From Paenibacillus spiritus (GTDB taxonomy: Bacteria > Bacillota > Bacilli > Paenibacillales > Paenibacillaceae): a stretch of DNA of 64,000 bases. Position 1 is the stretch's first letter. Each line of letters starts with the position of its first letter. Below, in pieces: positions 34,522 to 42,766 of the stretch. The notes under the pieces are model-generated. The model was given only the letters and a program-made list of their open reading frames with translations. It was not told where the DNA came from and searched no databases. The stretch covers positions 53,989 to 117,988 of the forward strand of contig NZ_VYKK01000020.1 in the NCBI RefSeq assembly GCF_008710135.1. Direction: 5' to 3'. Made by a program: the position numbers and the translations under genes.

Positions 34522-35235
34522 ATGCGATTCAAGGATGTATTCTCCATTATCGGGCCGGCGATGGTCGGACCCTCCAGTTCACATACGGCGGGCGCAGCGC
34601 GGATCGGCCGGGCCGCCCGCCAGCTGCTGGGCGAAAGGCCGGCGAAGGCGGAGGCCGTCTTCTACGGGTCGTTCGCGGCGACTTATGAAGGTCACGGCAC
34701 CGACCGGGCTATTGTCGGCGGACTGCTGGACTACGGGACGGACGATCCCCGGCTGCCGGATTCGATAGAGACGGCGGAGGCGATGGGGATGGCGGTGACG
34801 TTCCGGCAGGGAACGGGATTGTTCCCGCACCCGAACACCGTCCGGCTGGAGCTGGAAGGCCCGGACGGACGGAACCGGCTGTCCCTTACCGGAACTTCGA
34901 TCGGCGGCGGCAACATCGAGATTGTGGAGATCGACGGATTCAGCGTCCGGCTCTCGGGCATGTATCCGACCGTTTTGATTCATCATATGGATTATCTGGG
35001 CGTGCTGGCGGCTGTCACCCATACGATGCGCCGGGCGGGCGTGAACATCGGCCATATGTCGCTGGACCGCAAGAACCGCAGCGGCGCGGCCCTCACGGCT
35101 CTGGAGCTGGATGATCCGCCGACGGCGGAACTCATTCAGGATCTGGAGATTCTGCCCGCGGTCCACTCGGTCAAGGTCATGGATCTCAGCGGGGCAGACG
35201 GAAGAACCACCCCTTCGGGGAACAGCAGAGAGTAA
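34522..35235 (+). CDS. sdaAB: L-serine dehydratase, iron-sulfur-dependent, beta subunit
   Basis: A 237-residue subunit. The entry block FKDVFSIIGPAMVGPSSSHTAGAARIG is characteristic of the SdaAB domain, followed by GSFAATYEGHGTDRAIVGGLL and the regulatory ACT domain VLIHHMDYLGVLAAVTHTMRRAGVNIG near the C-terminus. With SdaAA it deaminates L-serine to pyruvate using a [4Fe-4S] cluster. ATG at 34522 follows GGAGGCAGAGC. It sits 13 bp from sdaAA, a standard two-gene operon. A -10-like TATAAT at 34448-34453 is the likely start of transcription, with no good -35 box. Confidence 0.94.
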   Translation: MRFKDVFSIIGPAMVGPSSSHTAGAARIGRAARQLLGERPAKAEAVFYGSFAATYEGHGTDRAIVGGLLDYGTDDPRLPDSIETAEAMGMAVTFRQGTGLFPHPNTVRLELEGPDGRNRLSLTGTSIGGGNIEIVEIDGFSVRLSGMYPTVLIHHMDYLGVLAAVTHTMRRAGVNIGHMSLDRKNRSGAALTALELDDPPTAELIQDLEILPAVHSVKVMDLSGADGRTTPSGNSRE

Positions 35236-35248
35236 GGAGACAGGCAGG

Positions 35249-36124
35249 ATGAATTTTGGAACATTGAGCGAGCTGGCCGTTCTGTGCGGCGAGCGGGGAC
35301 TCGGCATTGGAGCGCTGATGCTGGAAGAACAGGCGAAGGAATCGGGGCGGTCCCCGGAGCGGGAATTCGCAACCATGAAAGAATATTACGGAGTAATGAA
35401 AGAAGCGGTCCGCCGGGGGATGACGGAGAATACGACCTCCCGCAGCGGCCTTACGGGGCTGGATGCCCAGCGTGTCGGGAATTACAATGCCGGCGGCGAA
35501 TCCTGCCTTGGCGAACCGGCCGGTCGGGCCATGGCGTATGCGCTGGCCGTCTCGGAAGTGAATGCGTCGATGGGCCGGATCATTGCGACCCCGACGGCCG
35601 GCTCCTGCGGCATTATTCCCGGGGTCTTCCTGAGCGGTCAGGAACGGTTCGGCTGGGATGACGACCGGATGACTTACGGATTGTTCGCGGCGGGAGCCAT
35701 CGGCTACGTAATCGCCAACAATTCGTTCGTCTCCGGAGCCGAAGGCGGATGCCAGGCAGAAGTCGGTTCGGCGATCGGCATGGCGGCGGGCGCGCTGACG
35801 GAGCTGCGCGGCGGAACGCCGGCGCAGGCCGTGCATGCGGTCGGACTGGCGCTGAAGAATACGCTTGGCCTGATCTGCGATCCGGTCGGCGGACTGGTGG
35901 AGATTCCGTGCATCGTCCGCAACGGATTCGGCGCGGTAACGGCGCTGGCGGCGGCGGATATGGCGCTGGCCGGCGTCCGGAGCGTCATTCCTTCCGACGA
36001 AGTGATCCAGGTCATGCTGGAGGTAGGATCGGCCATGCCCGAGAAGCACCGCGAGACGGCGGGCGGAGGACTGGCGCAGACGCCGACCGGGCGTAAGATC
36101 ATGGAGGATCTGCGCAAAAAATAA
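35249..36124 (+). CDS. sdaAA: L-serine dehydratase, iron-sulfur-dependent, alpha subunit
   Basis: A 291-residue catalytic subunit. Recognisable are ATPTAGSCGIIPGVFL and GAEGGCQAEVGSAIGMAAGAL, whose Cys residues help ligate the [4Fe-4S] cluster, then GLICDPVGGLVEIPCIVRNG and the C-terminal MPEKHRETAGGGLAQTPTGR. The enzyme pair degrades L-serine to pyruvate and ammonia. The start is ATG at 35249 after AAGGAGACAGGCAGG; a longer frame upstream lies inside sdaAB and is rejected. No terminator is obvious immediately downstream, where the convergent small gene at 36162 begins. Confidence 0.94.
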   Translation: MNFGTLSELAVLCGERGLGIGALMLEEQAKESGRSPEREFATMKEYYGVMKEAVRRGMTENTTSRSGLTGLDAQRVGNYNAGGESCLGEPAGRAMAYALAVSEVNASMGRIIATPTAGSCGIIPGVFLSGQERFGWDDDRMTYGLFAAGAIGYVIANNSFVSGAEGGCQAEVGSAIGMAAGALTELRGGTPAQAVHAVGLALKNTLGLICDPVGGLVEIPCIVRNGFGAVTALAAADMALAGVRSVIPSDEVIQVMLEVGSAMPEKHRETAGGGLAQTPTGRKIMEDLRKK

Positions 36125-36161
36125 GCCTGCCGGCAGCGGCGGGCCTGAAGCGGAGGCGGGT

Positions 36162-36464
36162 CTACAGCAGCTTGAAGCGGCGCAGCTGCTCCCACTGCCC
36201 CTCCCGGCGCAGAATATCCGCCTGGCGGGGGCCCAGGAGATCGAAATGCGGAAACGGCGACCGGTTATGAATGTATTCCGGCGGCAGGCCATGGCTCCGG
36301 CACCAGTCTGCGAGCCGCTCCCGGTCGGCGCAGCCGACCTTCGTGACCGTGTTGATCCCGGGGAACCGGGAGTCCAGCCAATAGTGCGTCAGGAAGGCAA
36401 TCCGCCCTTCCGACACGGCGGCCTTCCAGCGGTTCAATTCATTCCTGTCGATGCCGAATGCCAT
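36162..36464 (-). CDS. Small conserved protein of the YneQ-like group
   Basis: A 100-residue soluble protein. The sequence MAFGIDRNELNRWKAAVSEG, IAFLTHYWLDSRFPGINTVTKVGCAD, and PPEYIHNRSPFPHFDLLG is conserved in Bacillales proteins I recall as YneQ, whose function is not known. The His, Trp and Asp residues in THYWLD and HFDL are likely to be functional. The real start is the ATG at 36464; the upstream reading frame runs through the divergent ywbE gene and is a shadow. It is convergent with sdaAA. Confidence 0.75.
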   Translation of the reverse strand: MAFGIDRNELNRWKAAVSEGRIAFLTHYWLDSRFPGINTVTKVGCADRERLADWCRSHGLPPEYIHNRSPFPHFDLLGPRQADILRREGQWEQLRRFKLL

Positions 36465-36507
36465 GCTTCTCAGTCCTTGCTTATCCAGAGTTGGAGGTGT
36501 TCTACTT

Positions 36508-36714
36508 ATGAACGGACAAGTCAGAGCCGATATTGCGCCCGGACTCACCGTCGATATCGTACTGAAGAAAGACCAGCCCACCGGCCGGTTGACGCGCGGC
36601 GTCGTCAAGGATATTCTGACGAACTCGCCCCGGCATCCCCACGGGATCAAGGTGCGGCTCCGCGACGGCCAGGTCGGCCGGGTGAAGGCGATCATTGGGC
36701 CGACAGGCGTTTAG
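36508..36714 (+). CDS. ywbE: YwbE-family protein (DUF2196)
   Basis: A 68-residue protein with the diagnostic IAPGLTVDIVLKKDQPTGRLTRG and VKDILTNSPRHPHGIKVRLRDGQVGRVKAI, a small beta-barrel family found across Firmicutes. The function is unknown, with a predicted nucleic-acid- or RNA-binding fold. ATG at 36508 follows TTGGAGGTGTTC. It is divergent from the YneQ-like gene with a 43-bp gap and is followed by a terminator. Confidence 0.9.
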   Translation: MNGQVRADIAPGLTVDIVLKKDQPTGRLTRGVVKDILTNSPRHPHGIKVRLRDGQVGRVKAIIGPTGV

Positions 36715-36741
36715 CCTGGGTCGGCTGAATCCGAAGAGAAG

Positions 36742-36779
36742 AAGGCGGGAGCTGCCGGGCGGGCAGTTTCTCGCCTTTT
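36742..36779 (+). terminator. Terminator after ywbE
   Basis: An AAGGCG/CGCCTT outer stem encloses a CTGCC/GGCAG hairpin and ends in TTTT. Confidence 0.8.
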
Positions 36780-36816
36780 GCATTGCGGGGCCCGGACCCG
36801 CGAAGAGACGCCGCTT

Positions 36817-38214
36817 CTAGCTTCGGCCGATAAAGTCCTCCAGCCACTGGTCGGCCTTGGTCTGATTGCACAGATTGCAGGCGCACACACAGTTGTCGGG
36901 CGTCGTGTGGCCGCCCTTGGCGCGGGGCAGCAGATGGTCGATGGTGTCTCCGTAAAGGCCGCAAAAATAACAGGTGTACCCGTCGCGGACGAGAATCATC
37001 CGGCGGAAGTCCTTGTTGCTGTAGAGCCGCTTGATTGTCCGGCGATTCAGCACAACGGCTGCATGCTCTTTCACGAGCGTGACCGCCAGTTCAAGCTCGA
37101 CTTCCTGGTGCCAGCGGCGGCCTTTGTCGCTCATGCCGCGCATCAGAATCATTCCCGAATTCGAGGGCACCAGCGCGCGGTAATCATCCGGCGCCGGCTT
37201 CGGGCCCCGGGGGCGCAGATGCGGCGCGGTTGGCTCTGCGGCCCGGGTCCGGGCCTTCACCGGCGCGGCGGCTTGGCCGGGCCGCGTGGCCGCGCCCGGA
37301 GCCGGCTGGGCCGGGGCCGCCGGGGCTGGCGCTGCCGCCGTATCCGGCAGGGCGCTGACGGCGGCCTTCTTGCGCTTGCGGCGGCGGCGCGGGCGGGAAC
37401 CCGCCCCGCCTCCAGCCGCAGGCGGGGCTGCGGCTGCCGGAGCTGCGGGCTCCGGCGCAGCCTCCGCTTCAGCGGCAGCCTCGGCAGCCGCTTCCGCTGC
37501 GGCGGCCGCCTTCGCGGCAAGCGCCGCCGCCTTCTTGCGTCTGCGGCGGCGCTGGGACCGGGAACCGGCTGACGCGCCGGTTCCCGGTGCGGCCTCTGCC
37601 GCTTCGGGGAGCTGCGGCGCGTCAGCCGGCGCCGGTGCGGCCGGCGGGGCTGCCTCTGCCGCCGCCGCCGCTGCCTTCGCGGCAACGGCGGCCGCTTTCT
37701 TGCGTCTCCGGCGGCGGGAACGGGCGCTTGACGTGGCGCCCGTTCCCGGGTCGGAAGCCGCCGCCGGAGCGGCAGCGGGAGCCGCCGGAACCGGAAGCGA
37801 ACCGGCCGGCGCGCTTACCGGAGCCGTCTCCGGCAGAGAAGCGGCCTTCTTGCGCTTGCGGCGGCGGCGAGGCCGGGCGGCTTCGGCAGCCCCGGCTGCG
37901 GGTTCCGCAGCTGCGGACTCAGGCGGCGAGGCCGCTGCCCGCGCGTCTTCCGGCGCGCTTGCTGCGGCGGCCGCCGTCTCGGGCAGGGCGTAGGACGCTG
38001 CCGGTTCCTGCAGGGCGCCGCTCTCCCGGAGCCGGCGCTTGCGGCAGTCCCGGCAGGCGCCGCGCCGCCCGCGCGCCTTGCTTCCTTTGCCCGTGCGGCG
38101 GCGAAATTCGGACAACGGTTTATATTCGTGGCAATAAGCACACTGCTTGACCGGTGTTGCGGTATCTGTCGTCATAGGCAGGATCGGGGCCGCTGCCGGC
38201 ACCCTCCCTGTCAC
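36817..38214 (-). CDS. HNH endonuclease with long Ala/Pro and Arg/Lys low-complexity linker
   Basis: A 465-residue protein. The N-terminal zinc finger (CAYCHEYKPLSEFRRR then CRDCRKRR) and the C-terminal HNH nuclease (CYFCGLYGDTIDHLLPRAKGG, PDNCVCACNLCNQTKAD) are joined by about 250 residues of Ala/Pro-rich sequence. The linker carries at least six blocks resembling RRRRKRKKAA spaced by roughly 30-50 residues. The linker should be disordered and strongly DNA-binding by charge. The GTG at 38214 is the outer boundary; an internal ATG at 38175 is possible, and neither has a convincing Shine-Dalgarno. Typical HNH proteins are much shorter. It may be a phage or mobile-element-derived nuclease. Confidence 0.78.
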   Translation of the reverse strand: MTGRVPAAAPILPMTTDTATPVKQCAYCHEYKPLSEFRRRTGKGSKARGRRGACRDCRKRRLRESGALQEPAASYALPETAAAAASAPEDARAAASPPESAAAEPAAGAAEAARPRRRRKRKKAASLPETAPVSAPAGSLPVPAAPAAAPAAASDPGTGATSSARSRRRRRKKAAAVAAKAAAAAAEAAPPAAPAPADAPQLPEAAEAAPGTGASAGSRSQRRRRRKKAAALAAKAAAAAEAAAEAAAEAEAAPEPAAPAAAAPPAAGGGAGSRPRRRRKRKKAAVSALPDTAAAPAPAAPAQPAPGAATRPGQAAAPVKARTRAAEPTAPHLRPRGPKPAPDDYRALVPSNSGMILMRGMSDKGRRWHQEVELELAVTLVKEHAAVVLNRRTIKRLYSNKDFRRMILVRDGYTCYFCGLYGDTIDHLLPRAKGGHTTPDNCVCACNLCNQTKADQWLEDFIGRS

Positions 38215-38386
38215 CTCGTCTTTCTTGTCGTAGAGTCTTTTCTATAGTATACCGCAAAGCGGAGGCAATCACATGCCGCGGCCGGAGCAGCGGCGGTAAT
38301 CTTCTTTTTCCCATTGTGAAACGAAAATCCGCTACAATAGAGACAGCAAGCCGTAAGGGACGCAGGAAGCGGAGGGGAACAAGAGG

Positions 38387-38890
38387 ATGAGGGAAGAAAC
38401 AGACAGGACAGAGAAGGTCCATACGCGTACGCCAAAAACCGTTTTTGCGCTGTATGCGCTGCATGTATTCTTGGCAGTCGGAGCTATTGGAGGCGGCGGC
38501 TTTCTGATCGTCGATCCCAGCGGAGAAATGCTCGGAATGACGGAGGACCTGCTGAAGCGGTCGCCGTTCGCCAACCTGATGATCCCGGGAATTATCCTTC
38601 TCCTCGTCTTCGGGGCAGTGCCGCTGCTGACGGTGGGAGCGATGATGCGCCGCCCGCCGCTGAAGGGTCTGGGCCGGGTTCACCCGTTCCGGGACATGTA
38701 CAGCGCCTGGGCGGTATCTCTGTATATCGGCTTTGGCCTGATCATCTGGATTATGGTTCAGACGTATATGATGAATGGGGTGGGTGCGGTTCATCTGCTG
38801 TATATGAGTCTCGGAATGGCTATCCAGGCGGTGACGATGCTGCCCTCGGTTCAGGGTTATTTCCGGCTCGGAGAGGAGAATATCCATTGA
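38387..38890 (+). CDS. Hypothetical four-helix membrane protein
   Basis: A 167-residue protein with four helices, including VFALYALHVFLAVGAIGGGGFLI, FANLMIPGIILLLVFGAVPLL, AWAVSLYIGFGLIIWIMV and GVGAVHLLYMSLGMAIQ. ATG at 38387 follows GGAGGGGAACAAGAGG. The next gene (AAC(3)-like) begins one bp after its stop, so they are likely co-translated. I do not recognise a family. Confidence 0.68.
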   Translation: MREETDRTEKVHTRTPKTVFALYALHVFLAVGAIGGGGFLIVDPSGEMLGMTEDLLKRSPFANLMIPGIILLLVFGAVPLLTVGAMMRRPPLKGLGRVHPFRDMYSAWAVSLYIGFGLIIWIMVQTYMMNGVGAVHLLYMSLGMAIQAVTMLPSVQGYFRLGEENIH

Positions 38891-38891
38891 A

Positions 38892-39704
38892 ATGAAGCTT
38901 ATGGAAGGAACTCTGATAACCGTTCGCACGCTGGCTGACGATTTCCGGCGGCTCGGCGTGGCCGAGGGCATGACCGTACTCGTTCATTCGTCGTTCAAGT
39001 CGCTCGGCTCCTGGGTGGCGGGCGGTCCGCCCGCCGTCATTCTGGCGCTGGAGGAGGCGCTTGGACCCGAAGGAACGCTGATGATGCCGACGCATTCCAC
39101 AGATTTGTCCGACCCTGCCGGCTGGTCCAGGCCGCCCGTTCCGCAGGAGTGGTGGGCTGCCATCCGGGAAGAGACGCCGGCCTATGACAAGACGCTGACG
39201 CTGACCCGGGGAATGGGAATTCTGCCGGAGACCTTCCGCCGTCAGCGGGGAACGCGCCGCAGCGCGCACCCGCTCTACTCGTTCGCGGCGAGAGGACCTG
39301 CGGCGGAACGGCTGACAAGCGCGCACCCGCTCCCTTACGGGTTGGGCGACGACTCGCCCCTTGCACGGCTGTATGACAGCGGCGGCATGGTGCTGCTGCT
39401 TGGCGTAGGGCACGAGAACAACACCTCTCTGCATCTGTCCGAATACCGGGCCGACTGGCCGGGAAGACAGACAGAGACGGCCGGCGCGCCGGTTCGGGAA
39501 GACGACGGGGCCCGCCGGTGGCGGCAGTTCCCGGACCTGCAATGGGATTCGGATGATTTTGCCTTGATCGGAGCGGCCTATGAGTCGGAGACGGGAGTGC
39601 TACGCCGGGGCCGGGTTGCCGGGGCTGAAGCCATGCTGATGCCGCAGCGGTCCCTGGTCGATTACGGCGTGGAGTGGATCGAACGGAACCGGGCGGGCGA
39701 ATGA
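38892..39704 (+). CDS. AAC(3)-family N-acetyltransferase
   Basis: A 270-residue member of the aminoglycoside 3-N-acetyltransferase superfamily (YokD-like). Family blocks are MTVLVHSSFKSLGSWVAGGPPAVILALEEALGPEGTL, MMPTHSTDLSDP, GILPETFRRQRGTRRSAHPLYSFAARG and LLLGVGHENNTSLHLSE, with the His and Asp of the active site conserved. Resistance activity cannot be inferred, because many homologues acetylate other amines. ATG 38892 is followed by an alternative ATG at 38901. It is the second gene of a two-gene unit with a membrane protein; the terminator beyond it serves the opposite strand. Confidence 0.85.
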   Translation: MKLMEGTLITVRTLADDFRRLGVAEGMTVLVHSSFKSLGSWVAGGPPAVILALEEALGPEGTLMMPTHSTDLSDPAGWSRPPVPQEWWAAIREETPAYDKTLTLTRGMGILPETFRRQRGTRRSAHPLYSFAARGPAAERLTSAHPLPYGLGDDSPLARLYDSGGMVLLLGVGHENNTSLHLSEYRADWPGRQTETAGAPVREDDGARRWRQFPDLQWDSDDFALIGAAYESETGVLRRGRVAGAEAMLMPQRSLVDYGVEWIERNRAGE

Positions 39705-40026
39705 GCTGTCCGCAAGCGGGGACGCCGCAACGCTGGGACGCTACAACGCTGTGACACTGAGGGGACCTTCGGAACTGCCGGAGACGGCGTGCGGACCGGA
39801 ATTCCCGTTCGGACGGGCCGAAGACGCGAACGCGGACGCGGACGCAGATGCGAGCCACCCCAACTAAGCGGCAACGGCAACAAGCCTGGATTCGGCAAAA
39901 AACGCCCCGAGCAGCTGCTCGGGGCGTTCCTGATAATATAATTCCGGGGAGGTCTCCTCCCGGACAAGAGACGCCGGCCTGCCGCCGCTCATCCCGCTAA
40001 GAGGGCGCATGCCGAGCTCCTGAACC
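39705..40026. other. Non-coding stretch after the AAC(3)-like gene
   Basis: No gene is supported here. It contains a G/C-rich spacer and a minus-strand terminator at 39897-39928. The rest shows only weak, short reading frames. Confidence 0.5.
39897..39928 (-). terminator. Terminator of the serS transcript side
   Basis: A near-perfect palindrome (ACGCCCCGAGCAG with its complement, centred near 39915) followed by six T on the minus strand. It lies 700 bp beyond serS, past the repeat region, so it may end a long serS 3' transcript. Confidence 0.75.
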
Positions 40027-40205
40027 GGACCCCAAAGACCTTATTAGCCCTGCAAACCTCCCATTAGACCGGGCTTCGGACACAGGAGACCTTATTTTAG
40101 ATTTTTGGGGGTGCGGAGGTGTCTTCGGCCGCGAATAAGGTCCCTGGGGTCCGCTTCGCCGTAAAATGTCGGCTACAAGCCTGAAATAGCGTCTCCTGAG
40201 TCCGG
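40027..40205. repeat. Cluster of four ~20-bp inverted-repeat units
   Basis: Four copies of a GGAC(A/C)C(C/A)(A/G)(A/G)GACCTTATT-like unit. Two are forward (40027-40045 and 40078-40100) and two are reverse (40134-40152 and 40181-40205). The first pairs with the third at 17 of 19 positions, and the second with the fourth over about 22 bp with few mismatches. The nested pairs could form alternative cruciform or hairpin structures. I know of no named family for it. Confidence 0.65.
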
Positions 40206-40279
40206 ACGGAGGTTGGGGTTGGGGCAACCCTGACATGGCTTCCGGGAAGCCGTACTCCGAGAGGGGGCCCAGCCTGCTC

Positions 40280-40606
40280 AGCCCCCGGCCACGCCGAGCC
40301 CCGGCCACGCCGAGCTCCCGGCCGCCCCGAGCCCCCGGCCACGCCCAAGCGCCCCAAGCCACGCCGAGTTCCCCGGCCCCGCCGAGTTCCCCGGCCGCCC
40401 CCGGCTGCCCCGAGCTCCCCGGCTACTCCGAGTCCCCCGGCCACGCCGAGTTCTCCAGACCCCCGGCCGCCCCGAGCCCCCTGGCTACTCCGAGCCCTCC
40501 GGCCACGCCGAGCTCCCCAGCCGTCCCAAGTCCCCCGGCCATTCCAAACTACCCGGCCGTCCCGAGCCCTCCGGCCGCCCCGAGTCCCCCGGCCACGTCC
40601 AAACGC
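40280..40606. repeat. Degenerate 18-bp C-rich minisatellite
   Basis: About 14 degenerate copies of an 18-bp unit near CGAGTCCCCCGGCCACGC. Several adjacent copies are exactly 18 bp apart; some carry 8-9-bp insertions. The plus strand is C-rich. Both strands happen to read open because the unit is divisible by three and lacks stops (plus frame: PSPPAT-like hexapeptides), but no ribosome-binding site or known fold supports a gene. Confidence 0.75.
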
Positions 40607-40623
40607 CCCCGGGACCGGCAGCC

Positions 40624-42138
40624 CTAAGCCTCTTCCCTCCCGGGGGCTCTCAGCTCCTCCAGCCCGTTCATATAGGGGCGAAGCGCTTCGGGAATCCGCA
40701 CCGAGCCATCCTCCCGCTGGTGGTTCTCCAGCAGAGGGATCAGGATGCGCGGCGTAGCGACGGCGGTGTTGTTGAGGGTGTGGCAGAAGCGCAGCCGTCC
40801 TTCGCTGTCGCGGTACCGGATGTTCGACCGCCGGGCCTGGAAATCCAGCAGATTCGACGCCGAATGCGTCTCTCCGTAGGCGTCTCTCCCCGGCATCCAC
40901 GTCTCGATGTCATACTGCTTGTGCGTCTTCAGCGACATGTCGCCTGTGCAGACGGCCATGACCCGGTAGGGCAACTCGAGGAGCCGAAGAATATGCTCGG
41001 CGTTCTCCAGAATGTCCTGCAGCATGGCCTCCGATACGGCAGGGTCGTTCTCGCAGAGCACGACCTGCTCGATCTTGGCAAATTGATGCACCCGGTACAG
41101 CCCGCGCGCGTCTCTCCCGGCCGACCCGATCTCGCTGCGGAAGCAGGGCGACGACCCGGCAAGCCTTATGGGCTCCGAGACGTCGACAATTTCATCGCTG
41201 TAGAGCGAGACGAGCGACACCTCCGACGTGCCCGCGAGCATCCGGTTCTCGCCCGTCAGCGCGTACACCTGATCTTCTCCTCCTGGCCAAAAACCAGTCC
41301 GCTCCAGCGCCTCCGGCCGGACAATCACCGGCACCTCCAGCGCGGTGAAGCCCCGCGCCTCCAACACGTCCAGCGCCAGCCGCTGAACGGCGTGATGCAG
41401 GCGCAGCCCGGCTCCCTTCAGCACATAGCTGCGGGGTCCGCCGGCCTTGACGCCGCGCGCCGGGTCGAGCAGCCCGAGCCGTTCGCCGAGCTCCACGTGG
41501 TCGAGCGGCTTGAAGCCGAAGACCGGCAGCAGCCCGGCCGTCTTGACGAGCATATTGTCGGCGTCGCTAGCTCCGACCGGCGTGTCCGCCGACGGCGGAT
41601 TCGGCGCCCGGAGCATCAGCCGCCGGTACTCGGCCTCCGTCTCCGCCAGCTCCCGCTCCCGCGTCACCAACTCGCCGCCCAGTGCGCGAACACGGGCCTT
41701 GATCGCTTCGGCCGCGTCCGCGCCCGCTATTCCGGCGGGGCGCTCGGCTGCCTGCACCCCGGGCATCTCCGTTGCCTCGGGTGCCGTCCGGCCCTGCGGG
41801 ACCGCTGCCGCTGTCCCTGGCGCTGCCGCAGGCGTCGGAGCTTCCGCATTCCCGGCCTCCGCTATCGCCGGCTCCGCCGTCTTCGAATTCACGGCAGCTT
41901 GCCCGTCGTCTTCCGGCTTGCCGCCGCCGTCCTTGCGTCCCCGGCCCCCGCGCAGCAGCGCCTCCGCCTCCCGCGTGAGCCGGTTCCGCTGCGCCCGCAG
42001 CCGCTCCGTCTCCCCGAGCAGCAGCCGCCGCCGCCCGTCGCAGACCAGCAGCGCATCGGTGTCGAAGGCGACCCCTTTGTGCCGGGCGGCTGCCCGTATT
42101 TCCTCCGCATGTTCCCGAATATACCCGATGTCCAGCAT
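40624..42138 (-). CDS. serS: Seryl-tRNA synthetase with an expanded tRNA-binding arm
   Basis: A 504-residue enzyme that charges tRNA-Ser. The class II core is intact: FTALEVPVIVRPEALERTG, motif 2 SSPCFRSEIGSAGRDARGLYRVHQFAKIEQV, and motif 3 ATPRILIPLLENHQREDG. Bacterial SerRS is normally about 425 residues. The extra length is an 80-residue Ala/Pro/Gly/Glu-rich segment (about residues 62-143) inside the N-terminal coiled coil, between the two arm helices. ATG at 42138 follows AAAAGGAGCGATTGG; the longer reading frame upstream runs into the T-box. Regulated by the T-box leader at 42181. Confidence 0.94.
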   Translation of the reverse strand: MLDIGYIREHAEEIRAAARHKGVAFDTDALLVCDGRRRLLLGETERLRAQRNRLTREAEALLRGGRGRKDGGGKPEDDGQAAVNSKTAEPAIAEAGNAEAPTPAAAPGTAAAVPQGRTAPEATEMPGVQAAERPAGIAGADAAEAIKARVRALGGELVTRERELAETEAEYRRLMLRAPNPPSADTPVGASDADNMLVKTAGLLPVFGFKPLDHVELGERLGLLDPARGVKAGGPRSYVLKGAGLRLHHAVQRLALDVLEARGFTALEVPVIVRPEALERTGFWPGGEDQVYALTGENRMLAGTSEVSLVSLYSDEIVDVSEPIRLAGSSPCFRSEIGSAGRDARGLYRVHQFAKIEQVVLCENDPAVSEAMLQDILENAEHILRLLELPYRVMAVCTGDMSLKTHKQYDIETWMPGRDAYGETHSASNLLDFQARRSNIRYRDSEGRLRFCHTLNNTAVATPRILIPLLENHQREDGSVRIPEALRPYMNGLEELRAPGREEA

Positions 42139-42180
42139 AGCCAATCGCTCCTTTTCCAATAGTGAATTCTGAAAAAACGC

Positions 42181-42402
42181 AAAAAACGCCCTCATCCATG
42201 GGACGAGGAGCGTCGGCTCGCGGTGCCACCCAGGTTGACCGAACCCAGAATCCGCGGCGCAGCAGCGCCCGGCAGGTCCGATCCTCTTTGGTCTTCGCGG
42301 TAACGGGCGAAACCCGGTTATTTTAGAGGGCGCAGGAAGCCCCGGTCATAAACGCCTCACGGTTGGATGCCGTTCATCGGCCTGTTCAGGTGTCAAGTTG
42401 TG
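42181..42402 (-). promoter_or_regulatory. T-box riboswitch leader of serS
   Basis: On the minus strand the conserved T-box sequence GGGTGGCACCGCG is present, followed by an intrinsic terminator (stem CGC-CCTCGTCC/GGATGAGG-GCG, then TTTTTT). The intervening 160 nt should fold as stem I. Uncharged tRNA-Ser is the expected ligand because serS is downstream. The specifier triplet was not identified with certainty. Confidence 0.88.
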
Positions 42403-42408
42403 AGCAAT

Positions 42409-42438
42409 AGTATAGCGCAAGGATCGGTTGGTATGCAA
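42409..42438 (-). promoter_or_regulatory. serS promoter
   Basis: On the minus strand, TTGCAT (42433-42438), an 18-bp spacer and TATACT (42409-42414), with a start near 42402. Confidence 0.65.
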
Positions 42439-42518
42439 CCCGGCAGGTGCGGAAAATTTTTGAAACGATCTTAACCATCCATCCGTTATAGATACTATAA
42501 CAGGAGGCGGATTATATT

Positions 42519-42728
42519 ATGGGCAATTGGGTATATGAATGCGAGAAATGCGGCTGTACGGAGTACGAGCGGGATCAATTTCAGGCGGCGGGCGGCAATT
42601 TCGCCAAGCTGTTCGATGTCCAGAACAAGAAGTTCATTACGATCAGCTGTGTAGAGTGCGGGTATACCGAGTTGTACAAGGCGGAGACATCGCGCGGCAT
42701 GAACGTGCTTGATTTCCTCGGGAACTAG
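42519..42728 (+). CDS. Zinc-ribbon protein
   Basis: A 69-residue protein with two Cys pairs, CEKCGC (plus a third Cys) and CVECGYTELYK, in the typical zinc-ribbon arrangement spanning about 35 residues. It resembles the DUF2082-type nucleic-acid-binding zinc ribbons of Firmicutes. ATG at 42519 follows CAGGAGGCGG. It is isolated and followed by a terminator. Function unknown. Confidence 0.82.
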   Translation: MGNWVYECEKCGCTEYERDQFQAAGGNFAKLFDVQNKKFITISCVECGYTELYKAETSRGMNVLDFLGN

Positions 42729-42734
42729 AGAAGG

Positions 42735-42762
42735 AGGGAGCGGCTTGGATCGCTCCCTTTTT
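42735..42762 (+). terminator. Terminator after the zinc-ribbon gene
   Basis: GGGAGCG/CGCTCCC stem with an 8-nt loop, then TTTTT. Confidence 0.8.
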
Positions 42763-42766
42763 GTGT

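Noticed and set aside
40280..40606. CRISPR array
   Set aside because: Units are adjacent and degenerate with no unique spacers, and no cas genes are seen.
40235..40627. 130-residue Pro-rich plus-strand frame
   Set aside because: It is made of the 18-bp repeat, has no convincing ribosome-binding site and overlaps the serS stop. Kept as a repeat, not as a gene.
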